Positions 1-9,447 of a DNA stretch of 64,000 nucleotides are shown here, piece after piece. A program made the position numbers and the translations under genes. A model generated the notes under the pieces. It worked only from the letters and a program-made list of their open reading frames with translations. It did no database searches and had not been told where the DNA came from. The DNA comes from Gonatopus flavifemur (Eukaryota; Arthropoda; Insecta; Hymenoptera; Dryinidae). The stretch spans positions 186,001-250,000 of the forward strand of contig JAFFJZ010000069.1 of assembly GCA_018340375.1 (NCBI GenBank). The letters run 5' to 3'. How positions within the stretch are numbered: the first letter of the stretch is position 1; the number at the start of each line of letters is the position of its first letter.

Positions 1-1737
1 AAGATAGAGTCAACAATTCGAAAAGGAAGGCGGACGAAAGCATCCAGATTACCGAATCAGTCTCGGATGTTGAAAACCCAGAAGAGAATCCTACTGCTTC
101 CTCGAACCGACAACCCAGGAATAGAAAGAAACCGAAATGGTTTCAGGATTACCAGATGGCTTTCACCGATGAGGACGATGCTTTATTTGCTCTGTACATC
201 GGACAGGAAGATTGTGAGGTGCCAACGAACTTCACTGATGTTGAAGGACGAGCAGATGAACATCTTTGGGAACGAGCCATGCAAGAAGAATTCAACACTC
301 TTAACGAATGTGAGACCTGGGAGACGGTTCCCAAACCAACCGGGAAGAGTTTAATAGACAACAGATGGGTCTTCTCTAGGAAGGAAGACGAAAAAGGCAA
401 TCAAGTCTGTAAGGCGAGAGGTAGTTCGCGGCTACCAGCAGAGAGACGACGTAGGAGATGTTTATTCGCCGGTTTTGAAACTTGCTACCCTTAGAACTGT
501 ATTGGCTGTGTCTGTACATCGGAACTATCACATGCATCAGATGGACGTGAAGGGCGCCTTCCTATATGGTCGAATCGAAGAAGAAGTGTACTTGAAACCA
601 CCTGAAGGACGGTTGTGTACTCAAGTTGAGAAAATCACTCTATGGTTTGCGTAAGTCACCTAAATACTGGTACGAAAAACTTAACGATACGATGTTACAA
701 TTTAAATTTGTTCGTTCTAAAAATGATATTTGCCTTTATTTTAAGAATAATACTTATGTGCTTGTGTATATAGACGATCTTTTAATTTTAGGACCTGATC
801 TAGAGGAAATCAAATTATTGAAAGATTATTTGAAGTCGAATTTTAAAATGAAAGACTTGGGCTCCGATAGACTGCGATACCTTGGAATCTCAATCAATAA
901 AGTTGGAGATAAACTGTATATCGATCAAATAGATCACCTCTTGAGCGTATTGAAAAAGTACGGCATGGAAAATTGCAATCCTACAGATACTCCGATGGAA
1001 ACATCCTTCAAAATTGAAGATGATTATCGAATTGATCTCTCTTTGGAATTTAAATGCAGATCTTTAATCGGCTCTTTGATGTATGCTGCAGTAGGCTCAA
1101 GACCTGATTTAGCTGCACCTATTTCTTATCTCAGCCGTTTTCAATCAGCACCTTGTGCAAAACTCTGGTCCGGTCTCAAAAGAGTCTTAAGATACGTAAA
1201 AGGTACCATTAACTTCAAACTTACCTTTGGTGTTTCAGAAGATTCGGAAACTCTTTTAGGATATGCTGATGCCGACTGGGCTAGATCTTCTGATCGCAAG
1301 TCTACCACAGGCTACTTGTTCAAAATTTTTGATAATACGGTACTGTGGAGATCAAAAAAGCAATCTATCGTAGCCCTAAGTACTGCGGAGGCAGAATATG
1401 TTTCAATTTGTGAAGCGGTCATGGAAATAACTTGGTTGAAGAAAGTTTTGTTAGATCTTGGAGTTTCTGTACGAAGTACTATCATATACGAAGACAACCA
1501 AAGTGCTATCAAAGCGCTGAGTAATCCAGACCAAAAAAGATTGAAACATATTGATATTAAATATAACTTTATTAAATCAAAAGTAGAAGCTAAGGAGATA
1601 ATTGTGAAGTATATTACCACTACGAAGCAGTTGGCAGACTTCCTAACCAAACCGGTTAATGAGAAAATTTTGTTTGAAACCTTAGGCATGATTGGTCTTG
1701 GTAATCAATTTGTAAGCAAGCTGCGTTTGAGAGGGAA
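1..1737 (+). pseudogene. Ty1/copia retrotransposon pol, 3' part, frameshifted
   Basis: This is the RT and RNase H part of a copia-type polyprotein, which copies the element's RNA into DNA. The first 410 bases read as the region before and at the start of the RT, including DNRWVFSRK. The frame then shifts twice, near 410-420 and near 625; the intermediate segment, MDVKGAFLYG, is in another frame. From 626 the ORF is open to 1780 and shows the copia hallmarks SLYGLRKSPKYWY and YIDDLLI (RT active site), then RNase H motifs GYADADWA, DRKSTTGY and STAEAEY, and a C-terminal DFLTKP. The 5' end (gag, protease, integrase, 5' LTR) lies outside the window. A purine-rich tract at 1729-1744 fits the polypurine tract. 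Two frameshifts make it inactive. Family assignment is firm; subfamily is not determined. Confidence 0.92.
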
Positions 1738-1744
1738 TGTGGAA

Positions 1745-2049
1745 TGTTGGAACAAACGCACCTGCAGGTTTTGTTTCTGAACAGTTCTCTTACATGTGTG
1801 GGCACTAGTGTTAGTGCGCATGTCTGTTATCTGTGCGCGTATTCTGCTTGGTGGGAAGTTAGTACCAGTGCCGTTGGTCGTAAGCCGTTGGCCCCGCGCC
1901 ATCGTTCCGCTCTAGTACATTTGGTTCAAAGTTTATATATTCTATCAACTGCATTTATGTAATAAAATGTTAGTCACACATTGCAATGTAACTACGTGCT
2001 ACTCCTCTCTCGAATCCATGGACTCTCTCTTGCCTTATAAATCCTAACA
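1745..2049 (+). repeat. Probable copia 3' LTR
   Basis: Directly after the purine-rich tract the sequence begins TGTTGGAAC, and about 305 bases later it ends ATCCTAACA, giving the TG...CA imperfect inverted ends usual for copia LTRs. An AATAAA signal lies at about 1961. The 5' LTR is outside the window, so the boundaries rest on these motifs only. Confidence 0.6.
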
Positions 2050-2269
2050 TAAACTTATGAACCATTAGAAAAAGTTACAAACTTCACAATATGATATTGG
2101 CTAATATATTACCAATGATTTATTGTGTAATTTCATATGAAGTGTTCTCACAGTATTCTTTGTAATTTTTTCCAATTCTTTTCTATCTTAAATTCCTTAC
2201 TTGGTAGAAAATCAATGTTCAGAGGAAAATGAAATCAAACACAATGTAATAAAACATTTAATAGACATT

Positions 2270-2561
2270 ACCCATTGAAGGTTTGGGAACATCAGTCTTG
2301 TGAAAGTACTGTGCTCAGCGAAGAGAAAATATACTTTTTATTGTAACAGTCCTACGCTCAAAGTTATGATATTACATAACTTTTGTAATCTGTTAACATC
2401 CAGCATAGGTAATGAAGTTCCCTACGCTGGATAAGAACAGTTTACAAGAGTTTGGTGATATCATAACATTGAGCGTAGAACTGTTACAATAAAAGTATAT
2501 TTCTTCTACGCTCAGCACAGTACTTTCACAAAAGACTGATTTCTCCAAACTTTGAATGGGT
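2270..2561. mobile_element. Foldback MITE (about 290 bp)
   Basis: The two halves are inverted copies of each other (left begins ACCCATTGAAGGTTTGG; right ends with its complement). Shared blocks include an AGTACTGTGCT core and a CTACGCTCA motif. There is no ORF, so it is a non-autonomous DNA element. It lies immediately left of the mariner at 2568. Confidence 0.75.
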
Positions 2562-2567
2562 CATGTA

Positions 2568-3889
2568 CGAGGTATGTTCAAAAAGTAAGGAGACTTTGCA
2601 TTTTTAAGAAAAAATATTTATTTATTTATCAATATTTATGTTGTCCCCTTCAAAGTAATCCCCCTCAGATACAATACACTTATGCCAACGGTTTTTCCAA
2701 TCCTCAAAGCACTTCTCATAAGCACTTTTCGGTATAGCCTTGAGCTCTTCCAGCGATGCAGTCTTTATCTCTTCAATCGTTGCAAATCTCCGTCCTTTCA
2801 TAGGTCTCTTTAGTTTTGGGAACAAGAAAAAGTCACATGGGGCCGAATCCGGTGAATATGGTGGCTGAGGCATGATTGTGGTGTTGTTTTTGGCCAAAAA
2901 ATCTCTCACAAGCAAAGATGAGTGAGCAGGGGCATTATCGTGATGCAAAAGCCATGAATTAGTTTTCCACAATTCTGGACGTTTTCTTCGTATTGCTTCT
3001 CGCAAACGGCGCATAACTTCAAGACAATACTGTTTATTGACCGTACGACCATATGGTAAGAACTCCTGATGCACCACGCCATGGTAATCGAAGAAAACAG
3101 TGAACAAAACTTTGACATTTGATCGAACTTGGCGTGCTTTTTTCGGTCTTGGCTCATCTGGGGTCTTCCATTGGGGCGATTGGACTTTGGTTTCGACATC
3201 ATAACCATATACCCATGATTCGTCACCAGTTATGACCCTTTTGAGTAAATCTGGGTCGTCGTTGACGTCATTCAACAGTTCTTGAGCGATGCTCATGCGA
3301 CGGTTCTTTTGGTCAAAATTTAGCAATTTCGGAACAAACTTCGCTGACACACGTCTCATGCCCAAAACGTTAGAAAAAATTCCATGGCACGAGCCAAGCG
3401 ATAAACCAACATCCTCAGCAACTTCTCTGATAGTGATTCGACGATTTTCCAAAACAATTTCCTTCGCTGCTTGAACGTTTTCATCAGTTGTTGACGTGCT
3501 TGGGCGTCCAGAGCGAGGCTCGTCATTGGCATCTTCCCGGCCATCTTGGAAGAGTTTGTACCACTTGTAAACATTTTTTTTACTCAGAACAGTTTCACCG
3601 TATGCTACTGTCAACATTTCAAGTGTTTCGGAGCACTTTATTTCATTTGTTACACAAAATTTGATGCAAATCCTTTGATCCATATTTTTCGATAGCAAGA
3701 AATCGTCGAGCACGCAAAACACTTATAACCTTTACGCCTCTCGCAACCAAACAAAAAATGCTATACACTTGAAACTTGGTACAGATGTTCGGAAAGAGTG
3801 TGCCAACATAACAAAACAAAAAAATCGATAATCGAAAGTACGTTGCCCGCGAAATTTGAAAAGTCACCTTACTTTTTGAACACACCTCG
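2568..3889 (-). mobile_element. Full-length mariner transposon, uninterrupted transposase ORF
   Basis: Inverted ends begin CGAGGTATGTTCAAAAAGTA on the left and CGAGGTGTGTTCAAAAAGTA on the right. TA duplications flank them at 2566-2567 and 3890-3891. Length is 1322 bp, the normal mariner size, and the element contains a complete transposase ORF on the minus strand. TIRs differ at only a few positions, which suggests a fairly recent copy. Confidence 0.93.
2622..3722 (-). CDS. Mariner transposase (DD34D), intact ORF
   Basis: This transposase cuts and pastes the surrounding mariner element in the nucleus. The ORF has 366 codons; the true start may be the internal Met of MDQRICIKFC, giving the usual length of about 350. 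The N-terminal half holds the paired helix-turn-helix DNA-binding region (VYKWYKLFQDGRE, then DEPRSGRPS). The catalytic triad is complete: Asp in TGDESW, Asp in LHHDNAPAH and Asp in SAPCDFFLFPK, with 34 residues between the second and third, the DD34D mariner spacing. The linker that usually reads WVPHEL is FVPKLL here. No stop or frameshift is present and both TIRs are preserved, so it could encode active enzyme. Activity itself is inferred. Confidence 0.93.
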   Translation of the reverse strand: MFCVLDDFLLSKNMDQRICIKFCVTNEIKCSETLEMLTVAYGETVLSKKNVYKWYKLFQDGREDANDEPRSGRPSTSTTDENVQAAKEIVLENRRITIREVAEDVGLSLGSCHGIFSNVLGMRRVSAKFVPKLLNFDQKNRRMSIAQELLNDVNDDPDLLKRVITGDESWVYGYDVETKVQSPQWKTPDEPRPKKARQVRSNVKVLFTVFFDYHGVVHQEFLPYGRTVNKQYCLEVMRRLREAIRRKRPELWKTNSWLLHHDNAPAHSSLLVRDFLAKNNTTIMPQPPYSPDSAPCDFFLFPKLKRPMKGRRFATIEEIKTASLEELKAIPKSAYEKCFEDWKNRWHKCIVSEGDYFEGDNINIDK

Positions 3890-4017
3890 TACATTGAATA
3901 TTCTCTGCAGTGTAGCCCTAAGGTGTTTTGTAAACATGGAAAAAACATAAAAATGAAATTCTCCACAGTTTTCTTTGGAAAATTCCGTACAGAGCAATGT
4001 ATCAAACATTCTGCTTC

Positions 4018-4295
4018 TACACGGAAAAAATTGGTGATCCAAATGTTCGTCAATTAGTATGTCACTTTGGGACGAAGCACAAATTCCAGAAGAATTCGTA
4101 CACTGGATTCTAATAATTCGTTGACTCTTTCCATTATTTCGACAATCAAAATGAAAAGTGAATTTCATCGGTGAAATCATGGACAAAGTCAACGAATTAT
4201 TGAAATCCAGTGTATGAATCCTTCTCGGATTTGTGCCTCGTCCAAAAGTCACATACTAGTCAACGACAATTTGGATCACCAACTTTTTCCGTGTA
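4018..4295. mobile_element. Foldback MITE (about 280 bp)
   Basis: Left end TACACGGAAAAAATTGGTGATCC is mirrored at the right end, finishing TTTTTCCGTGTA. Both halves also share blocks around CACTTTTGGACGA and CAACGAATTA. No ORF. Confidence 0.75.
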
Positions 4296-4552
4296 CATTT
4301 TCTGTGAACATTGATGAAATGATCTCAATATTCGCGCGCGGATGTTTTCAAGTATTTATATAATATTTATATGCTTTATATGTGGACACAATATTTATAA
4401 GTGGAGTAAATAAATTTTTATAATCCTCAAATTCTTATGAAGCATATTCGAAAGTATATTTATGACACGTAATAGAAACATAAAATACTTTGGAGTGCAA
4501 AATTGTACAGTATAATTTGTAAAATATGGATTATGGAACCAATTCTGGTATA

Positions 4553-5855
4553 TAAAGTGGGAGCACAAATTAGTTCAGTCCGGTTTGAAAAGATGATTCT
4601 CGCTCTCATGAATGTTTCATAGTCACACCCGATTTCAATTTCTCAGAGAGGTTAGACACCTGTGAATAATATTCAGTTGATATCACTTCAAGTTCCTTCT
4701 AGAATCCCGATTTTTACTCAGTGAAGTATGTCAAATTTCGTTCTCACTGAGCAGCATTTGCAGGAGGTGCTAGTTTCCTATTTTAATTTGAGAAGAAGTG
4801 CAGCTGAAGCCCATCGAATGCTTGTAGAAGTTTATGGTGACAATGCTCCAACTGATAAATCATGTGGGGAATGGTTTCGACGTTTTAAGAATGGCGGTTT
4901 CAGTGTCGAAGACAAGCCTCGCTCAGGACAACCACAAAAATTCGAAAACGAGGAATTGGAGGCTTTACTCGACGAAGATCCGAGTCAAACGCAACAGGAG
5001 CTTGCGGAATCATTGGGAGTTGCGCAACAAGCAGTTTCCGTACGATTACAATCCATGGGCATGATTCAAAAGCAAGGCAATTGGGTGCCTTATGACTTGA
5101 AGCCTATAGACATTGAACGGCGATTTTTCACTTGCGAGCAACTGATTCACAGACAACGAAGAAAGGGGCTCTTACATCGCATTGTGACAGGAGATGAGAA
5201 ATGGATATTCTACGATAACCCCAAGAAAAGAAAATACTATACTATGCCCGGTCAATCGTTACCATCGACTTCAACATCGACACCAAAGAGGAATATTCAT
5301 GGTTCAAAGATCATGCTGTGTATCTGGTGGAACCAAAAGGGTGTTATATACTATGAGTTGCTAAAACCTGGTGATTCTATTACGGGTGATCGGTATAGGC
5401 TACAATTGATTCGTTTGAGTCGTGCGTTACGAGAAAAACGTTCGGAATACAAGGAGAGACATGACATAATTATTCTTTTACACGATAACGCTCGGCCTTA
5501 TGTCGCAAAAGTAGTGGAAAATTATCTAGAAACGTTCAAGTGGGATATTCTACCGCACCCGCCGTACTCGCCGGACATTGCTCCTTCTGATTACTGGTTA
5601 TTCCGACAGATGCAGCACGATTTGGCAGGCCACCGGTTCACTTCGTTCTAAGGAATCGAAAATTGGCTCCTAACTTGGATCGCCTCGGAAGACGAGACGT
5701 TTTTCCGTAACGGGATTCGAAAATTACCCGAAAGATGGGGAAAAGTGATAGCCAGCGATGGACAATACTTTGATTAATTTGATAATTCATGTTCTTCTTA
5801 AATAAACGCATCTTCAACTCTAAAAAAAACGGACCGAATTAATTTGTACTCCCTA
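4553..5855 (+). mobile_element. Mariner transposon, one premature stop
   Basis: Imperfect TIRs of about 28 bp share GGGAG(C/T)ACAAATTA and GTCCG at both ends and lie next to TA dinucleotides. Tip coordinates are uncertain by a few bases because the flanks are TATA-rich. The element contains the transposase at 4728 and is a different mariner lineage from the one at 2568. Confidence 0.85.
4728..5777 (+). pseudogene. Mariner transposase with a GAA-to-TAA type nonsense codon
   Basis: The reading frame is open for 307 codons from MSNFVLTEQH. It contains the HTH region, a linker WVPYDL close to the mariner WVPHEL motif, and the triad Asp in TGDEKW, Asp in LHDNARPY and Asp in APSDYWLF (34 residues apart). 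A TAA at 5649-5651 ends it, but the same frame continues through ENWLLTWIAS and LPERWGKVIASDGQYFD to a stop at 5775-5777. The mariner at 38272 has Glu at the stop position. One nonsense change therefore removes about 41 C-terminal residues; the catalytic core survives. Confidence 0.88.
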
Positions 5856-7154
5856 TATGTTGAAATTTTTCACTTACCGAATGCATACCTTTGGTTAAAA
5901 ATATACTTCTGAACATTGGCTACGTCAATTTAATTCAGAGTGAACACCTTTAATTCACTCATAATATATTGATTTTTGAATTCCAATAATAACTTTTTTC
6001 ATTTCAGATACTTAATTACTTGATTTATAGGAATGTTAAGTTATGGATGAAATTTCATTTTCAGTTGAGAAAAATCAATATCAGTTGAGATGTTTGAACT
6101 GATGATGAAATTTTGTAAAAAATGATTATAAGTGAAAAACAAGCATTTGTGTCATTTTCATTCATTTTATGCTGAATTGAATTGTGAATTCATTCATTCT
6201 AATTAATATTGATTCTTGTAATTGAAATTGTACTTTGTTAAGAAGTTGACATTTTCAAAAACCAGGAAATTAAATATCTGAAATGGAAAAAATGATTATA
6301 TATAACTATATCTATATATCTATCACACGTACATTCAGTACCCTGCATGTGTATGTAGCAGCCTATGGAATTCCCTGCTCACATACGAGAACGTATTTGT
6401 GTAGGTAAAATTCCCCAGGCACACTAGCGCCGCCTGGTAGTGTAGATAGTGAACTACGCGGTCTCAGTGATTAACACGGTGGCTTGCGTACCCTGGTGTG
6501 ACCGAGTAACAGCCACGTTCGCAAGAACCTTTTGTGGATATCAAAGTTCGGAATACGGTGAGTGTGAGATGCCATCGAGGTCCGAAATTATATTTTTGAG
6601 GAGAAATTCGCATCCGCCAAGGAATTTTACTGGTGTGAGAGTGTCTGTGTGGTGATATTCAACCTGGTTCTTGGTAAAAAAGTGTCTTTTTCGTGGCTTC
6701 CTTCTCGTCCTCACTTTCTTGATTTTTCCTTCACCCTTTATGTTTACACCTTAGATTTGCCCTCTTCGTTCGCCTTAGCCCTCCCTCGAATAAAATTGTA
6801 TGGTCACGGTTTCCCTCTCTCAGTTTCTCTCTCTCTTTCCCTTCGGCTCTCTTGTTTGATTAATGTAAACGGCTTTGTCCGTGCAGAGTTTCCCCTCGCG
6901 GTCGTGCTATCCGTGTTTTCTACATTCCCTGTGTCCTTTGAATCAATTTTACGATCTTGAATTGTTTATTTGTATTTTTTTCCCACGACAAAGTCGTAAG
7001 CATTTTGTGTTAATAATGGGAATATATTTATAGGTGTGAACCACGTGTTTAACCCTCAAAGAGCATTTTCTTCTTGTTCGGTTAATTAAAATCAACCCAC
7101 CCCCTCGAAGGCGCTCAACAACCCTCGTGCCTTTGTGTATGGGTATAGGATTGA
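5856..7154. other. No gene recognised; AT-rich, then a GC-richer stretch
   Basis: 5856-6300 is AT-rich sequence with no coding pattern. 6300-7110 is richer in GC and contains pyrimidine runs. The short ORFs here (6449-6655, 6649-6960) do not resemble known proteins. It may be the end of an unidentified element or an untranslated leader. Confidence 0.3.
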
Positions 7155-7484
7155 CCCATCACAGCTGATAATAGTACCATATGGAAAAATGCTAAGTCCA
7201 GTCCTGTGAACTATTGTCACCCAATCGAATTTCAATTCATCCAAGAGACAGATCTTGATACCACTGAAAAATTCAACTCTTATTCCAAAATAATCGTAGA
7301 ATTGGGAACGATACAGTTGAAATTGGATAATATATGGGTCGAAGTGAATTTCAAACTGCAATGTACTATGATTGATGGTAAGGAGTGCAATGTATTAACA
7401 CATCAGAAAGCTTCCACTTGCCGTAATATATGTGGAGTAAGTCCGAAGGATATGAATGACTTGTCATATATTATCATACAGGGT
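7155..7484 (+). pseudogene. RAG1-like transposase relic, central fragment (older copy)
   Basis: The + strand translation aligns by eye with residues 176-285 of the minus-strand RAG1-like ORF at 10127-11170. Shared features include an IW motif, CHPIEFQFIQE against CRPIKLEFIKE, and a MIDGK/LIDGK motif. The CxxC of the zinc-binding region of the other copy (CPIC) is changed here to C-R-N-I-C. Stops lie in frame just upstream, so only this fragment survives. The matching 3' piece is at about 13719-13985 beyond the inserted LINE. It differs a lot from the minus-strand protein, so it is a separate, older lineage and not a recent duplicate. Confidence 0.7.
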
Positions 7485-7589
7485 GTCCCATTTTAATCTT
7501 TAAATGCGAATATCTCAAAAACATGCATCTTAAAACAAAAGTACTTCATACCAAAGTTGTTATACAAAGAGGGGCCGCAAAACTACGAA

Positions 7590-8257
7590 AAAAACAAGGG
7601 GCAGACAAATGCGAGAACTACAGAACGATCAGTTTAACTTCACATGCTTCGAAAATAATGACCAAAATTATATACAGGAGGATGGAAAATAAAATAGAGA
7701 GTAGGTTGGCAAAAGATCAGTTTGGTTTTAGAAAAAATAGGGGAACGCGAAAAGCAATTTTAGCACTTACGGCAGTAATAGAGAAAAGGATAGCGCTGAA
7801 GAAATCTATGTACATAGGTTTTGTAGATATACAAAAGGCTTTCGATAATGTGGACTGGGAGAAGATATTTGCGATCCTGAAGAAGGTGGGAATAAATTAT
7901 AAAGATAGAAGAATAATATACGAATTAAATAAGAATCAAAGTGCAATAATAGACATAGAGGGTCAGGAAGGGGAAGCACAAATAAGAAGGGGGGTGAGAC
8001 AAGGATGCTTATTTTCGCCACTGATTTTCAATTTACATATAGAAGAAGCAATGAACGAAGTGAAGGAGGAAATTCAATCGAAATTACGGATTCAGAGAGA
8101 AAATATGAGTATGTTGAGATTCGCGGATGACATAGCTGTATCGGCCACGAGTAGTACTGAGTTAGAAAATATTTTCAACACTATGAGAACAATATTATTG
8201 GGAAACTATTGTATGAATATAAATAAAGACAAAACAAAATTCATGATGTGTACAGCA
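7590..8257 (+). pseudogene. RTE-type LINE reverse transcriptase, 5' part (split by RAG1-like transposon)
   Basis: The frame encodes RT motifs in order: a block around SLTSHASKIM, DQFGFRKNRGTR, FVDIQKAFDNVDW, GVRQGCLFSPLIF and the active site FADDIA. It is about 90% alike by eye to the LINE at 20830-21725. Sequence 5' of about 7590 no longer matches that copy, so the element is 5'-truncated, and 7487-7575 (starting ACAGGGTGTCCCA) looks like the end of a different element. The frame stops at the transposon insertion and resumes at 13036. Confidence 0.88.
8253..8257. repeat. 5-bp target site duplication (left), CAGCA
   Basis: CAGCA lies just before the first CACAGTG and is repeated at 13031-13035 after the last base of the element. 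Removing the element and one CAGCA copy gives a LINE sequence that matches the uninterrupted LINE copy at about 21722-21745 without a gap. Confidence 0.93.
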
Positions 8258-8292
8258 CACAGTGGGCCAGGTAGCTGGAAAAGTGGCCAAAA
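8258..8292. repeat. Left terminal inverted repeat (heptamer CACAGTG)
   Basis: Bases 1-13 are CACAGTGGGCCAG and bases 26-35 are GTGGCCAAAA; the 12 bases between differ from the right end. Confidence 0.9.
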
Positions 8293-8329
8293 TTGAAAAT
8301 GTCGTCGGAATTGTTCTAAACCTGGCATA

Positions 8330-9120
8330 TAAGAGTTTTTGAGGTCGCTGATTCCGAATCTACAGTCAGATTGGGAAAATTCAACATGGCGAATCCAATA
8401 TGGCGGGCTCAAATGTTGAAATTCTCCGAATTCCTTGAAAATTCTTTTCCAGGGGTTTCCAGGGTCGCTGATCACGGATCTGTTGCCAGATTTCGGGAAT
8501 TCAACATGACGGATTTGATATGGCGAGTTTAAATGCTCAAATTCACCGAATTTCCTGAAAAGTTTTTCCTGAGGGGTTTTCAAGGTCACTGATGTCAAAT
8601 CTGTATTCAGATTTAGAAAATTCCATATAGCGGTTCCAACACGACGGATTTTCATTTTCAAATCCATTGAATTTCCTTTGGCTCTTCCACAGTAAAAAAT
8701 TTTTCGTCATTGTGTAAAGTGTTAAAATTTGTGTGTTGAATATTTAACATTCTAGAGTGTTGAATCCATTTGTGTCAACACAATGATTGTGTTGAATCAA
8801 CACTCGCAAATGTGGAATATTTGACACACAAATTTTAACACTTTACACAATGACGAAAAATTTTTTACTGTGTCACTAAGAGGTTTTTGGGATCGCTGGT
8901 TTCGAATTCGATGTCAAAATCCCTCATTTAAAATGGTGAGACCTACATGATTTCCGAAGATTTGAAATGAAATCCTGTGTTTGGTGGTGGCCAATGTTGT
9001 TAATTCTACACATTAGGTACAAAATTTGAAATTCAAGATGATGGAATCGATATGATATCCAAAATTATTGAAATTCATGAAGTGTGCGAGTTTTTTAGGC
9101 TGCTAATTACGAATTATTAA
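8330..9120. repeat. Left subterminal repeat array of the RAG1-like transposon
   Basis: Blocks resembling GTCGCTGATTCCGAATCT followed by a TTCAACATGGCG-like stretch recur near 8345, 8463, 8585, 8890 and 9095. The first three are about 120 bp apart. A similar block occurs once near the right end in inverted orientation (about 12305-12470), so the repeats belong to the element. A role as transposase binding sites is inferred. Confidence 0.7.
8688..8872. mobile_element. Palindromic MITE nested in the RAG1-like element
   Basis: About 185 bp; the outer ~50 bp on each side are near-perfect inverted copies, starting CACAGTAAAAAATTTTTCG and ending with its complement. The tips share CACAGT with the host transposon. 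No matching 5-bp duplication is visible. Confidence 0.75.
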
Positions 9121-9447
9121 TGAATTTTTTGTCGAAAGTTGTCTTTTTCTTACAGAAAAAATTCTATAAGATACCTTCCAAATACACACACTTTACTTTT
9201 TTGAAGCAACGACAATTCAGTTATACAACTTGATTCACGGCTAAGATTCGCTGCAGTTATGCACCCAGGATGTGCCACAAGGAGGCTCCTAGTCCGAATT
9301 TACATCCCGTATTTTTTTTATTCACTTTTTTTTGTATTTTTTCTATCACTTATTTTTTGTATTTTTTTTTGTCTTTTTTTCATTTTTGTCTTTTTTTTTT
9401 TTTGTGGTTTTGTTAACATTTTTCAATCATTTATAATTAATATTTAT

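Noticed and set aside
6449..6960. Two short plus-strand ORFs with a hydrophobic stretch
   Set aside because: The hydrophobic pattern comes from pyrimidine-rich DNA; no start context, homology or splice support.
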